Shown: in pieces, positions 26,801 to 34,572 of the stretch
Layout: every line of letters begins with the position of its first letter
Position numbering within the stretch: position 1 is the first letter of the stretch
Source: an uncultured Dorea sp.
Lineage (GTDB): Bacteria > Bacillota > Clostridia > Lachnospirales > Lachnospiraceae
Assembly: GCA_910584095.1 (NCBI GenBank)
Contig: CAJTYU010000007.1
Span: 53,258-117,257, forward strand
Direction: 5' to 3'
Length of the DNA: 64,000 nucleotides
Made by a program: the position numbers and the translations under genes
Notes under the pieces: model-generated
The model's input: the letters and a program-made list of their open reading frames with translations, nothing else
The model's database searches: none
Told to the model about the DNA's origin: nothing

Positions 26801-28136
26801 TAACCTTGGCGCAGCAAGGATCCGCGTCCGCTCTCTGCTTGCCGCTCTCCGAGTAAGGGAACAGCGGAAACAAAAGCGCGAGCTTCATCCTGCTAACATT
26901 GCCAAAGTACCCTTCACTAAGGAAATGCGGAAAGACTATACCATCCTATGCCCGCAAATGTCGCCCATCCACTTTTCACTTTTGGAGCCGGCATTCCGGG
27001 CATCCGGATATCACATTGAGATCCTTCCGAACGATAACAGGCAGGCAGTTGACACAGGGTTAAAATATGTAAATAACGACGCCTGCTATCCTTCTCTGAT
27101 GGTGGTCGGCCAGATTATGGATGCAATTCTTTCCGGCAGATACAACACTGACAAGCTGGCAGTCATTATCACCCAGACCGGCGGCGGCTGCCGGGCGTCC
27201 AACTACATCAGCTTCATCCGCCGGGCGCTGAAAAAAGCAGGCTATGAACATATTCCGGTCATATCCGCCAATTTAAGCGGACTAGAAGGCAATCCCGGCT
27301 TCAGACTCAGTATCCCGCTTGTGCTCAGAGGTATATACGGAATCGTATTTGGGGATATTTTCATGAAATGCACCTACCGGCTCCGGCCCTACGAGGCAGT
27401 GTCCGGTTCCGTCAATGCCATGCACGAAAAATGGCAGAAGATATGTATTGAATTTTTGTCCAACGGATATCCTTCCAGAAGGAAATTCAAGAAATTATGC
27501 CGGGAAATTATCGAGGATTTTGATACCGGCATTGAATTATTAGATATCAAGAAGCCCCGCGTCGGCGTTGTCGGAGAAATCTTGGTAAAATTTCTTCCCG
27601 CCGCCAATAATCATTTGGTTGAATTGTTGGAAAGCGAAGGCGCGGAAGCCGTTGTTCCGGATCTGCTGGATTTCTTAAACTACTGTTTTTACAATCAAAA
27701 TTTCAAGGTGGAAAAGCTTGGTTTTGCCAAGAAAAAGGCAGCTCTCGCCAATCTTGGAATCAAGGCTTTGGAATGGTTCCGCGCTCCGGCTTCAGAAGCC
27801 TTTGAAAAAAGCAGTCATTTCACTCCGCCGGTGCGGATTGAGCAGCTAGGAAAGATGGCCTCCGATATCGTTTCTCTCGGCAACCAGACCGGAGAAGGAT
27901 GGTTTCTCACCGGAGAAATGCTGGAATTAATTCACAGCGGAACCTCTAACATTGTATGTACCCAGCCTTTCGCCTGTCTGCCGAACCATGTTGTAGGCAA
28001 GGGCGTGATCAAAGAACTGCGCCGTCTGTATCCACAGGCCAATATCGTAGCGATTGATTATGATCCGGGCGCAAGCGAGGTAAATCAGCTGAACCGAATT
28101 AAGCTGATGCTTTCAACTGCTGATAAGAATCTGTAA
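23898..28136 (+). CDS. Fused 2-hydroxyacyl-CoA dehydratase activase (double activase, DUF2229, HgdB-like region)
   Basis: 1412 residues. Two ASKHA activase domains, about 1-270 (GIDIGSTTVKIALLD) and 318-580 (GIDAGSTTTKAALVG), each with a cysteine pair spaced as in the homodimeric activase HgdC: Cys128/Cys167 and Cys447/Cys486, so one chain could hold a bridging 4Fe-4S cluster. A CKACTNNC cluster near 607, a DUF2229 region (about 670-890), and a C-terminal part resembling dehydratase subunits (NDACYPSLMVVGQIMD, TQTGGGCRASNYISFIRRAL). Known activases drive ATP-dependent one-electron transfer to dehydratases. No separate dehydratase subunits are nearby; substrate unknown. Strong GGAGGAGAG ribosome-binding site. 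Confidence 0.85.
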   Translation: MNGKNRYVLGIDIGSTTVKIALLDSSNDVVFSSYERHFANIQETLSDLLGRAVYKLGPVHVSPVITGSGGLTLAKHLGVPFVQEVVAVSTALQDYAPQTDVAIELGGEDAKIIYFESGSIEQRMNGVCAGGTGSFIDQMASLLQTDASGLNEYAKNYKALYSIAARCGVFAKSDIQPLINEGAAKEDLAASIFQAVVNQTISGLACGKPIRGHVAFLGGPLHFLSELKEAFIRTLKLDDEHIVAPKRSHLFAAIGSAMNSKRDLDISIQEMQNRLAGRIQMEFEVERMQPLFATEADYHAFISRHNKHQVPVKDLASYKGKAFLGIDAGSTTTKAALVGEDGTLLYSFYHNNEGDPLGTTITAIKDIYEQLPEEVEIVHSCSTGYGEALMKAALMLDEGEVETVSHYYAASFFEPDVDCILDIGGQDMKCIKIKNQTVDSVQLNEACSSGCGSFIETFAKSLNYSVEDFAHEALFAKNPIDLGTRCTVFMNSKVKQAQKEGAEVSDISAGLAYSVIKNALFKVIKVSSASELGKHIVVQGGTFYNNAVLRSFETIAGCEAIRPDIAGIMGAFGAALIARERYSECKGTTMLSIEDIRALEYKTSMTKCKACTNNCRLTINHFSGGRRFISGNRCERGLGKEKSENKLPNLFTYKLKRYFGYEPLPEEKAPRGLIGIPRVLNIYENYPFWFTFFTNLGFRVILSPASTRKIYELGIESIPSESECYPAKLAHGHVQWLIDQGIPHIFYPSIPYERREFADANNNYNCPIVTSYPENIKNNMDVIVNGEMDFIHPFLSFADEDTLLQGLAESLGNKFSISAAEMKEAVHKAWMELQACRQDMMKKGEETIDFLNRTGSRGIVLAGRPYHLDPEVNHGLPELINSYNIAVLTEDSISHLNPVERPINVLDQWMYHSRLYAAANYVKTTENLDLIQLNSFGCGLDAVTTDQVADILTDSDKIYTTLKIDEVNNLGAARIRVRSLLAALRVREQRKQKRELHPANIAKVPFTKEMRKDYTILCPQMSPIHFSLLEPAFRASGYHIEILPNDNRQAVDTGLKYVNNDACYPSLMVVGQIMDAILSGRYNTDKLAVIITQTGGGCRASNYISFIRRALKKAGYEHIPVISANLSGLEGNPGFRLSIPLVLRGIYGIVFGDIFMKCTYRLRPYEAVSGSVNAMHEKWQKICIEFLSNGYPSRRKFKKLCREIIEDFDTGIELLDIKKPRVGVVGEILVKFLPAANNHLVELLESEGAEAVVPDLLDFLNYCFYNQNFKVEKLGFAKKKAALANLGIKALEWFRAPASEAFEKSSHFTPPVRIEQLGKMASDIVSLGNQTGEGWFLTGEMLELIHSGTSNIVCTQPFACLPNHVVGKGVIKELRRLYPQANIVAIDYDPGASEVNQLNRIKLMLSTADKNL

Positions 28137-28232
28137 ATAAACAAAAAGATACACAGCCTATGGAGATAAAGGCGTCCTGCTGCGCTTTATTAAGAAGTAC
28201 GATCAACTAACATTTAAAAGGAGACGGCACGT

Positions 28233-29069
28233 ATGAAAAGAGTATGGTTCATTACGGGGGCGGCAAAAGGCATCGGATATGCAGTCGCAAAGGCGGCCCT
28301 AAAAAACGGCGATTATGTTGCGGCAGCCACAAGAAAGGAAAATGACTTTCTCATCCCTTCCGGATATGAAAAAGAAGTCCTCCATCTTGTACTCGATGTT
28401 TCCAATCCGGACGCATCCGCATACACGGCCGCCGTGGAACAGATAATCCATTATTTTGGAAAGATAGATATTCTGGTAAACAATGCCGGATATGCCCGGA
28501 TTACCTATTTTGAAGAAACCAGTGAAGAAAGCTTAAAGGAAATATTTGAAGTAAATTTTTTTGGAGTGATGCGGGTAACAAGAGCGGTTCTTCCCATTAT
28601 GCGCAGGCAGCGCTTTGGACATATTTTCAATATTGCCTCCAGCGCGGGATATTCCCACGGTCCGGTTCCCTACCACAGCTCCAAATTTGCCGTCACTGGC
28701 TTTTCCACTGCTCTTGCGTTTGAAACAGCTCCTTTCGGCATCAAAGTAACCAATGTAATCCCCGGCTTTGTACGCACCAGTTTCTATGATAAAGGCGCTA
28801 TGAAAGATAAAGCAGACTGTTCCATCGCTGATTATAACCGTTTTCGCTGGCAGAACAGTTTTGTAAAAAAGAACAGACGCCATGAACAGGCCGGCGACCC
28901 GGATAAAGTTGCAGAAGTAATTATAGAGGCGTCAAATGCCGATACGCCCCCGCTCCACCTTCCTGTCACCGCAGACGCTGTTGAAGCACTGGAACGATGG
29001 CAGAAAAGTATCGGGGAATGTGTAGACGCATGGCGTGATAAAGCAAGCCAGACTTCTTATGATAAATAG
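28233..29069 (+). CDS. Short-chain dehydrogenase/reductase
   Basis: 278-residue classical SDR. Cofactor motif TGAAKGIGYAVAKAA (about 8-20; ATRKE after beta-2 suggests NADP preference), NNAGYA, catalytic Ser in NIASSAGYSH and YHSSK. Substrate unknown. It follows the activase gene by 96 bp with its own AAAAGGAGA site, and no terminator is evident between them, so co-transcription is possible. Convergent with the YyaL-like gene, 18 bp apart. Confidence 0.9.
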   Translation: MKRVWFITGAAKGIGYAVAKAALKNGDYVAAATRKENDFLIPSGYEKEVLHLVLDVSNPDASAYTAAVEQIIHYFGKIDILVNNAGYARITYFEETSEESLKEIFEVNFFGVMRVTRAVLPIMRRQRFGHIFNIASSAGYSHGPVPYHSSKFAVTGFSTALAFETAPFGIKVTNVIPGFVRTSFYDKGAMKDKADCSIADYNRFRWQNSFVKKNRRHEQAGDPDKVAEVIIEASNADTPPLHLPVTADAVEALERWQKSIGECVDAWRDKASQTSYDK

Positions 29070-29087
29070 CTCTATCCGCCTTAAATC

Positions 29088-31019
29088 TTATATTTCATTC
29101 GACGGCGCCAGACAAATGTGGTTCCTGCAGACATAAAAGGTCGTACTGTCATTTATTAATGCATACTCTCTGCTCTGGGGAACCACAATTACATTTGCAA
29201 ACAACGGAAGCCGTTCCTTTATTTTCTCCAGATCAGATGCATTTTTTAATACAACCTTTATACTTTCCGGCGGATTATCGTATACCAGCTTCGCAAATAA
29301 AAACATGCTGTATCCCATCAGATAATCCTGCGCCTGAACGGACATATAATGAATCTGCTTTTCTGCGAGCGCTCTATAGCTCTCATTTTCGGTTAACTGA
29401 TACAATCTCGTAAGATTATATGCCATAACTGAATTTCCGCTTGGAATTGCGCCGTCATGGGTTTCCTTCGGATTCATAAACAGCTCTGTACTGTCTGAAT
29501 CCGAAAGATAAAAACCACCGTTTTTATTATCGTAAAACCGTTCCACTGCTTCCATACAGAAATGCTCCGCTTTATCAAGATATCCATTCTCCAAAGTAGA
29601 ATGGTACAGTTCCATCAATGCGGCCGCATAATAGGCATAATCATCTAAAAAGCCTTTTTCCGACCGTTTCCCATCGCGCCAGCTTGTATAAAGCTGTAAT
29701 CCCCTGCTTAAGTTTCGTTCGATAAACAGCTCTGTATCTACTGCTCTTTGAAGATAATCCCTGTTCCGGGTAACACGATAGAGTACTGACAACGCCGCTA
29801 TCATCATAGAATTCCAAGAAATCAGAACCTTATCGTCTATATGCAGCCTTCTCCGGTTTTTCCGATAGCTGTACAGCTTTTGAATCTCACTCTCAAAATC
29901 CGAAACCGGTTTCTCACATTTTAGAAGATTCGGGATATTGACGCCTTCAAAATTACCGTTTTCAGTAATATCAAAGGTCCTGGCAAACCGCTCTCCCTTT
30001 TCCTTTCCAAGAACATCCATGATTTCTGCCAGCGCAAAGGTATAATATCTGCCTTCTATGCCCTCGCTGTCGGCATCCTGCGCACTGTAAAACCCTCCCT
30101 CCTTAGATGTCATTTCACGCAACACATATTCCGCCGTTTTTTTAGCGGTATCCAGATAATTATAACGCTTTGCCGCCACATAAACTGACGCATACGCAAT
30201 AATCAGCAATGCGTTATCATACAGCATTTTTTCAAAATGGGGCGCTAAAAAATACTGATCTGTAGAATATCTGGAAAAACCGCCTCCAATATGGTCAAAG
30301 ATACCTCCCTTTCTCATTTGCGTAAGAGTTTTTTCAACCATTTCTAATACCTTCGAATCGTCGTTCCTCTGCGCATAAAGCGTCAGAAATAATGAATTAT
30401 GCGGAACAGGAAATTTGGGCGCGATCCCAAATCCTCCGTATACGACGTCAAAGCTGTCAGAAAACAGCTTCACTGCTCTATGGCATAAGTCTTCATTAAC
30501 CGCGTTTCTATAAGAAGTATTTAATTGCTTCAAGCGCGCGGTTATCCCCTCGGCAGAACGCAGCAGTTCTTCCCGATTTCTGTTCCACTGTTCTGCGACT
30601 GCATTCAGCAGTTCAGAAAACCCCGGCATTCCGAAACGCGGCTGCGGCGGAAAATAGGTTCCCGCAAAAAACGGCTTTTTATCCCATGTCATAAAAATGC
30701 TCATGGGCCAGCCTCCGCTTCCGGTAAATGCCTGACACACCGACATATATACGCTGTCAATATCGGGGCGTTCCTCACGGTCGACCTTAACAGAAATATA
30801 ATTTTTGTTGAGAATTTCGGCCGCCGTCTTATCTTCAAAGCTCTCCCTCGCCATAACATGGCACCAGTGACAGGTGCTGTAACCGATACTAAGGAACACC
30901 GGCTTATCTTCCCTTCTGGCCTTTTCAAAAGCATCATTGCACCATGGATACCAATTCACAGGATTTTCCGCATGCTGCAGCAGATATGGACTTGTCTCAT
31001 TTTTCAAATGATTACCCAT
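29088..31019 (-). CDS. Thioredoxin-domain/glycosidase-fold protein (YyaL, DUF255)
   Basis: 643 residues, family of Bacillus YyaL and human SPATA20. N-terminal thioredoxin-like domain with STCHWCHVM (Cys50, Cys53) and VKVDREERPDIDSVYM; then an (alpha/alpha) six-barrel resembling N-acylglucosamine epimerases (about 180-560, GGGFSRYSTDQYFLAPHFEKMLYDNA). Biochemical role is not established. Start ATG 31019; a GTG at 31028 is an alternative, as spacing from AAGGAG is ambiguous (about 12 versus 3 nt). Promoter at 31110-31137. Confidence 0.9.
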   Translation of the reverse strand: MGNHLKNETSPYLLQHAENPVNWYPWCNDAFEKARREDKPVFLSIGYSTCHWCHVMARESFEDKTAAEILNKNYISVKVDREERPDIDSVYMSVCQAFTGSGGWPMSIFMTWDKKPFFAGTYFPPQPRFGMPGFSELLNAVAEQWNRNREELLRSAEGITARLKQLNTSYRNAVNEDLCHRAVKLFSDSFDVVYGGFGIAPKFPVPHNSLFLTLYAQRNDDSKVLEMVEKTLTQMRKGGIFDHIGGGFSRYSTDQYFLAPHFEKMLYDNALLIIAYASVYVAAKRYNYLDTAKKTAEYVLREMTSKEGGFYSAQDADSEGIEGRYYTFALAEIMDVLGKEKGERFARTFDITENGNFEGVNIPNLLKCEKPVSDFESEIQKLYSYRKNRRRLHIDDKVLISWNSMMIAALSVLYRVTRNRDYLQRAVDTELFIERNLSRGLQLYTSWRDGKRSEKGFLDDYAYYAAALMELYHSTLENGYLDKAEHFCMEAVERFYDNKNGGFYLSDSDSTELFMNPKETHDGAIPSGNSVMAYNLTRLYQLTENESYRALAEKQIHYMSVQAQDYLMGYSMFLFAKLVYDNPPESIKVVLKNASDLEKIKERLPLFANVIVVPQSREYALINDSTTFYVCRNHICLAPSNEI

Positions 31020-31109
31020 CGATAACACTTTCTCCTTCTACAGTCTTTAGAAATGTACTTGACGGTCTCTAACATTCCTAATAAAATATTATACATATAA
31101 AAAAATGAT

Positions 31110-31137
31110 ATTATACAGTATATGTCCAAGTCGTCAA
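31110..31137 (-). promoter_or_regulatory. Sigma-A promoter of the yyaL-like gene
   Basis: Minus strand TTGACG (31132-31137), 16 bp, TATAAT (31110-31115), leader about 85 nt. Confidence 0.7.
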
Positions 31138-31208
31138 TAGAATATTACAAAGACTTTACCGGATTTTTTGATGATTTTTCAATTTTACTTATCATATTAA
31201 GCAGAAAG

Positions 31209-31216
31209 GCCGATAT
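31209..31216 (+). promoter_or_regulatory. Sigma-D (FliA-type) -10-like element before the chemoreceptor
   Basis: GCCGATAT, identical to the sigma-D -10 of Bacillus motility genes, 47 nt before the chemoreceptor ATG. A clear TAAA -35 at 14-16 bp is not present, so this is only half a match. Confidence 0.4.
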
Positions 31217-31263
31217 TATATCTAGAATTTCGTGTAAAAAAGCACAAAAGGAGACTAAGAGAC

Positions 31264-32970
31264 ATGATCAACTACATAAGAAATTTAAAAATCCGATTAA
31301 AACTTTATATCCTTATAGGAGTTGCGTTGATTGGCATGCTTATCATTGGAGGTATGTCATTCCAGCTTATGGGCAGGTTAAACGACATGGCGAACGATAT
31401 TGCAACAAGCTGGCTTCCAAGTATCGATACGGCAAGAGACATGACAGCTACCCTTTCCAATATCCGTCTAAATGAATTAGGTTATCTTACCGCGATTTCC
31501 GATGATGTAGAAGCTTCCAGCCTTCAGTACCTCCAAAAAGAAAAAAAAGATATGGATAGTCTTTTAACTACATATAAGGAACTAATTGACGACGAAGAAA
31601 AGGAGCTCTATGATATTGCAATGAATTTCTGGACTCAGTATAATGAAGCAGATGAAGAAATGATAGCATTAGCCAAGCAGGGGCGAACTAAAGATGCCCG
31701 CGCCATTTTGGAAGGCGAATGCGTGGAGCTTTATAATTCTTTAAACGGCGCCTTTGATAATATTGTTACCTATAATATAAACGGCAGCAATACTGCAACG
31801 GCAGAGAGCGCCTCTCTTTACAGAACCGCCGTCTTACTAATGGCGGCAATTATCATTGCTATAATTCTTGTGGGAGTCTTCTTCTCATTCGTGATTATAC
31901 GCCTGATCAAAATTCCTATCTCTGAAATTGAGAATGCCGCTATTAAAATGGCAGAAGGCGATTTGGATGTTGAGATTTCCTATACCTCTAAGGATGAGCT
32001 GGGCATCCTCTCCGAACAGGTCCGCAGATTAATCCGCAAGCTCCGGGTTATTATTGATGATGAGAATAAATTCCTTGCCAAAATGGCTTCCGGGGATTTT
32101 ACGGTAGATTCCATATGCGAAGAAGAGTATACGGGAGGATTCCACCCACTGCTTGTTTCTTTCCGGGGCATTACAGAAAAGCTCAATGATACAATGCTTC
32201 AAATCAGCCAAAGTTCCTCTCAGGTTGCTGCAGGATCCGAACAAGTGTCTACCGGCGCACAAGCGCTTTCCCAAGGCGCAACCGAGCAGGCTAGTTCCGT
32301 ACAGGAGCTTGCAGCCACCATTAATGAAATTTCCAGCAAGGTCAGCCAAAATGCAGAAAATGCGCGGCAGGCCAATGCAATGGCAGGCAGCGCCAGCGCT
32401 GAAATGAATACAAGCAATGACAAAATGCAGCAGATGATACAGGCAATGGACGATATCAGCAGCTGCTCCAGTGAAATCAGCAAAATCATTAAGACAATTG
32501 AAGATATTGCATTCCAGACTAACATTCTCGCCCTAAACGCCGCAGTGGAAGCCGCCCGTGCAGGCACAGCCGGGAAAGGGTTTGCCGTAGTAGCCGATGA
32601 AGTTCGTAATCTGGCAAGCAAAAGTGCGGAAGCCTCTAAGAACACCTCTGTTTTGATTGAAAATTCATTAAAAGCAGTTGAAAACGGAACACTGATTGCC
32701 AGTGAAACTGCCCAAAGCATGATTCAGGCAGTAAACGACGTAAACAAAATGACAGATATTATCGGACAGATCTCTGAGGCGAGCATCAATCAAGCAGATG
32801 CAATCTCTCAAGTTACCATGGGAATCGACCAAATATCCAGCGTCGTACAGACCAACTCAGCAACTGCTGAAGAAAGCGCGGCTGCAAGTGAAGAGCTGTC
32901 CAGCCAGTCGCAGCTTATGAAGAGCCTTGTAAGCAGATTCCATTTAAAGAACAACACGGCTAGACATTAA
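31264..32970 (+). CDS. Methyl-accepting chemotaxis protein
   Basis: 568-residue transmembrane chemoreceptor. Membrane segment 1 (about 11-32), extracellular four-helix-bundle sensor (about 33-186), membrane segment 2 (about 188-213), HAMP (about 214-265), and a long signalling coiled coil whose tip reads IAFQTNILALNAAVEAARAGTAGKGFAVVADEVRNLA. This tip binds CheA/CheW. Ligand unknown; no other chemotaxis genes are in the window. AAAAGGAGAC ribosome-binding site; a sigma-D-like -10 upstream suggests co-regulation with motility. Confidence 0.95.
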   Translation: MINYIRNLKIRLKLYILIGVALIGMLIIGGMSFQLMGRLNDMANDIATSWLPSIDTARDMTATLSNIRLNELGYLTAISDDVEASSLQYLQKEKKDMDSLLTTYKELIDDEEKELYDIAMNFWTQYNEADEEMIALAKQGRTKDARAILEGECVELYNSLNGAFDNIVTYNINGSNTATAESASLYRTAVLLMAAIIIAIILVGVFFSFVIIRLIKIPISEIENAAIKMAEGDLDVEISYTSKDELGILSEQVRRLIRKLRVIIDDENKFLAKMASGDFTVDSICEEEYTGGFHPLLVSFRGITEKLNDTMLQISQSSSQVAAGSEQVSTGAQALSQGATEQASSVQELAATINEISSKVSQNAENARQANAMAGSASAEMNTSNDKMQQMIQAMDDISSCSSEISKIIKTIEDIAFQTNILALNAAVEAARAGTAGKGFAVVADEVRNLASKSAEASKNTSVLIENSLKAVENGTLIASETAQSMIQAVNDVNKMTDIIGQISEASINQADAISQVTMGIDQISSVVQTNSATAEESAAASEELSSQSQLMKSLVSRFHLKNNTARH

Positions 32971-32988
32971 ACAGATACTATTTAGAAA

Positions 32989-33010
32989 GGGGCTGTCGAA
33001 TGACAGCCCC
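32989..33010. terminator. Bidirectional terminator-like hairpin
   Basis: Perfect 9-bp GC-rich stem GGGGCTGTC/GACAGCCCC with a 4-nt loop between the convergent chemoreceptor and lipoprotein genes. The U-tract is short on the minus strand (TTTCT) and absent on the plus strand. Confidence 0.65.
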
Positions 33011-33042
33011 AATAATTGCAAATGCACTGCTGTGAATAATTT

Positions 33043-34137
33043 TTATTCAGAAGGAATAATAGCATCCATCATAGCGTTAAATTCTGCATCCTCCATCTGG
33101 TCATTCATCATATTCCATGCATTCCATATTACCATAACGTTTTTCTCTTCTCCATAGGTTGGCTGAGCGGCATATTTTTCATATATTGTCAGACAAGCCT
33201 CGTTCACCTCTTCCTGACTATAGTAAACGCCTGCGGACAATTCCTCCGCCGCACTCAAAACACTGGTATTCGGAGTAGTATTCAATTCAAATTCATATTC
33301 CGTCATCGAATTCTTTTTTGTGATTCCGACAGAATACTTACAGTTCTTAAATATTCCCTTTAAGGCGTTCGCTATTCTTTCACTCTGCTCTGCCGAAAAT
33401 CCATCCATACCAAAATCCTGAAAAGACTCTTCATACCACGCAGCCGCTTCCTCCGGAGTGTTTCCCGTATGCAATTGATACCGTTCTGTTTCTCCTTTAA
33501 GGCTGGCATCCAGATAAGCCTGAATAAAATCCCGCATATCAAATACGTCTGCAACCGCCGTATAAGGCGCCATGTATCCCGGAAGCGCTGATTTTAAAAG
33601 TTCCTTCACGTCTTCCTCTTTGATATCAAACCCATCGCCTTTTTTAGCCACTTCAATGGTCTGGGACTTCTTCTGCTGTTTTTCTGCAGAGTCCAGCAGT
33701 CCCGTATCCTTTTCAAGCAATGCTTTCACCTCAGTAGTCAAATCAGCAGAAGCAATATTCTTTGCGTATTCCTCGTTGATCGTCTCTGTGACGCTAGCAA
33801 TATCCAGCGGCTCATAGGTCACTCTTACCAAATATGTATCCTCCGACTCCTTATCAGCCTTATTAAGCTCAAACTGAACCTGTTTAAGAGCGCTCTGGAG
33901 AAAAGCCTCGTACGGCTCCTTTAGCTCATCCGGAAAATCAATCACAAAGGATTCATCCTCCTTTACTTGGGCAATTCCATCCGCCAATACCTCTGCCAGT
34001 TCTCCCTCCGACTCCTTAGCTCTCGTAATCTGCCTTCCAAGATAATCATCCGCCGCTTCCTTTTTCTCACATCCTCCGGCAAGCACCGCGCCAAAAATCA
34101 TAATGCCTGACAGCAGGATTAATCCTCTCTTTTTCAT
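33043..34137 (-). CDS. Predicted lipoprotein, function unknown
   Basis: 364 residues with a lipoprotein signal: basic MKKR, hydrophobic stretch and lipobox LAGGC (Cys23), so exported and anchored to the outer face of the membrane. The rest is acidic and helical. The segment AYLDASLKGETERYQLHTGN...EEAAAWYEESF resembles DUF5105-type clostridial lipoproteins, but I am not sure of this. It follows a small membrane-protein gene by 46 bp on the same strand, so the two may work together at the surface. Confidence 0.75.
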   Translation of the reverse strand: MKKRGLILLSGIMIFGAVLAGGCEKKEAADDYLGRQITRAKESEGELAEVLADGIAQVKEDESFVIDFPDELKEPYEAFLQSALKQVQFELNKADKESEDTYLVRVTYEPLDIASVTETINEEYAKNIASADLTTEVKALLEKDTGLLDSAEKQQKKSQTIEVAKKGDGFDIKEEDVKELLKSALPGYMAPYTAVADVFDMRDFIQAYLDASLKGETERYQLHTGNTPEEAAAWYEESFQDFGMDGFSAEQSERIANALKGIFKNCKYSVGITKKNSMTEYEFELNTTPNTSVLSAAEELSAGVYYSQEEVNEACLTIYEKYAAQPTYGEEKNVMVIWNAWNMMNDQMEDAEFNAMMDAIIPSE

Positions 34138-34183
34138 TGGTTTAACCTCATATATCTTTCATTTATTCTGTTGCAATTCTATT

Positions 34184-34480
34184 TTACAGGTTATTCCAGA
34201 CTTCTGCAAGATTGGAATCTGACTCAATCGTCTGCGTTACCATCTGACTGCTTACCTTGGCAATCTTCACATCATGGTAATCCATCATCACAAATGCTGC
34301 AAACAAAACACAGCACAATATCACCCGGAGTCCAAAACTTCCGGCAGGCGCTTCCTCCCCGTACAAACCAGAATAAATATTTCCATACCGGGGGTGAATG
34401 GCCGGAGGAATACGGCTGTCCCTATAAAGCGCTCTGGTAGATTCCAGCAGTTCTTTTCTTCTCTTCTCCGACTGATTCAT
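34184..34480 (-). CDS. Small single-pass membrane protein, unknown
   Basis: 98 residues: charged N-terminus with MNQSEKRRKELLESTRALYRD, then a Pro/Tyr/Gly-rich stretch, one membrane helix (about 51-67, LRVILCCVLFAAFVMMD) and a short C-terminal tail, predicted outside. GGAG site before ATG. Codon usage and spacing to the lipoprotein gene support a real gene. No family recognised. Confidence 0.6.
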   Translation of the reverse strand: MNQSEKRRKELLESTRALYRDSRIPPAIHPRYGNIYSGLYGEEAPAGSFGLRVILCCVLFAAFVMMDYHDVKIAKVSSQMVTQTIESDSNLAEVWNNL

Positions 34481-34507
34481 CTAATAATTATCTCCAAAAA
34501 ATATTTA

Positions 34508-34536
34508 TTAGTACAATCTATGCCAAAGCCTGTCCA
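34508..34536 (-). promoter_or_regulatory. Possible promoter of the membrane protein/lipoprotein pair
   Basis: Minus strand TGGACA (34531-34536), 17 bp, TACTAA (34508-34513), about 27 bp before the ATG. Moderate match only. Confidence 0.45.
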
Positions 34537-34572
34537 CATATGCCTGTTATCTGTCATTTATTTTTTGAAATG

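Noticed and set aside
28137..28232. Terminator between the activase and SDR genes
   Set aside because: ATAAAG/CTTTAT arms pair over only 6 bp with internal mismatches and no U-tract.
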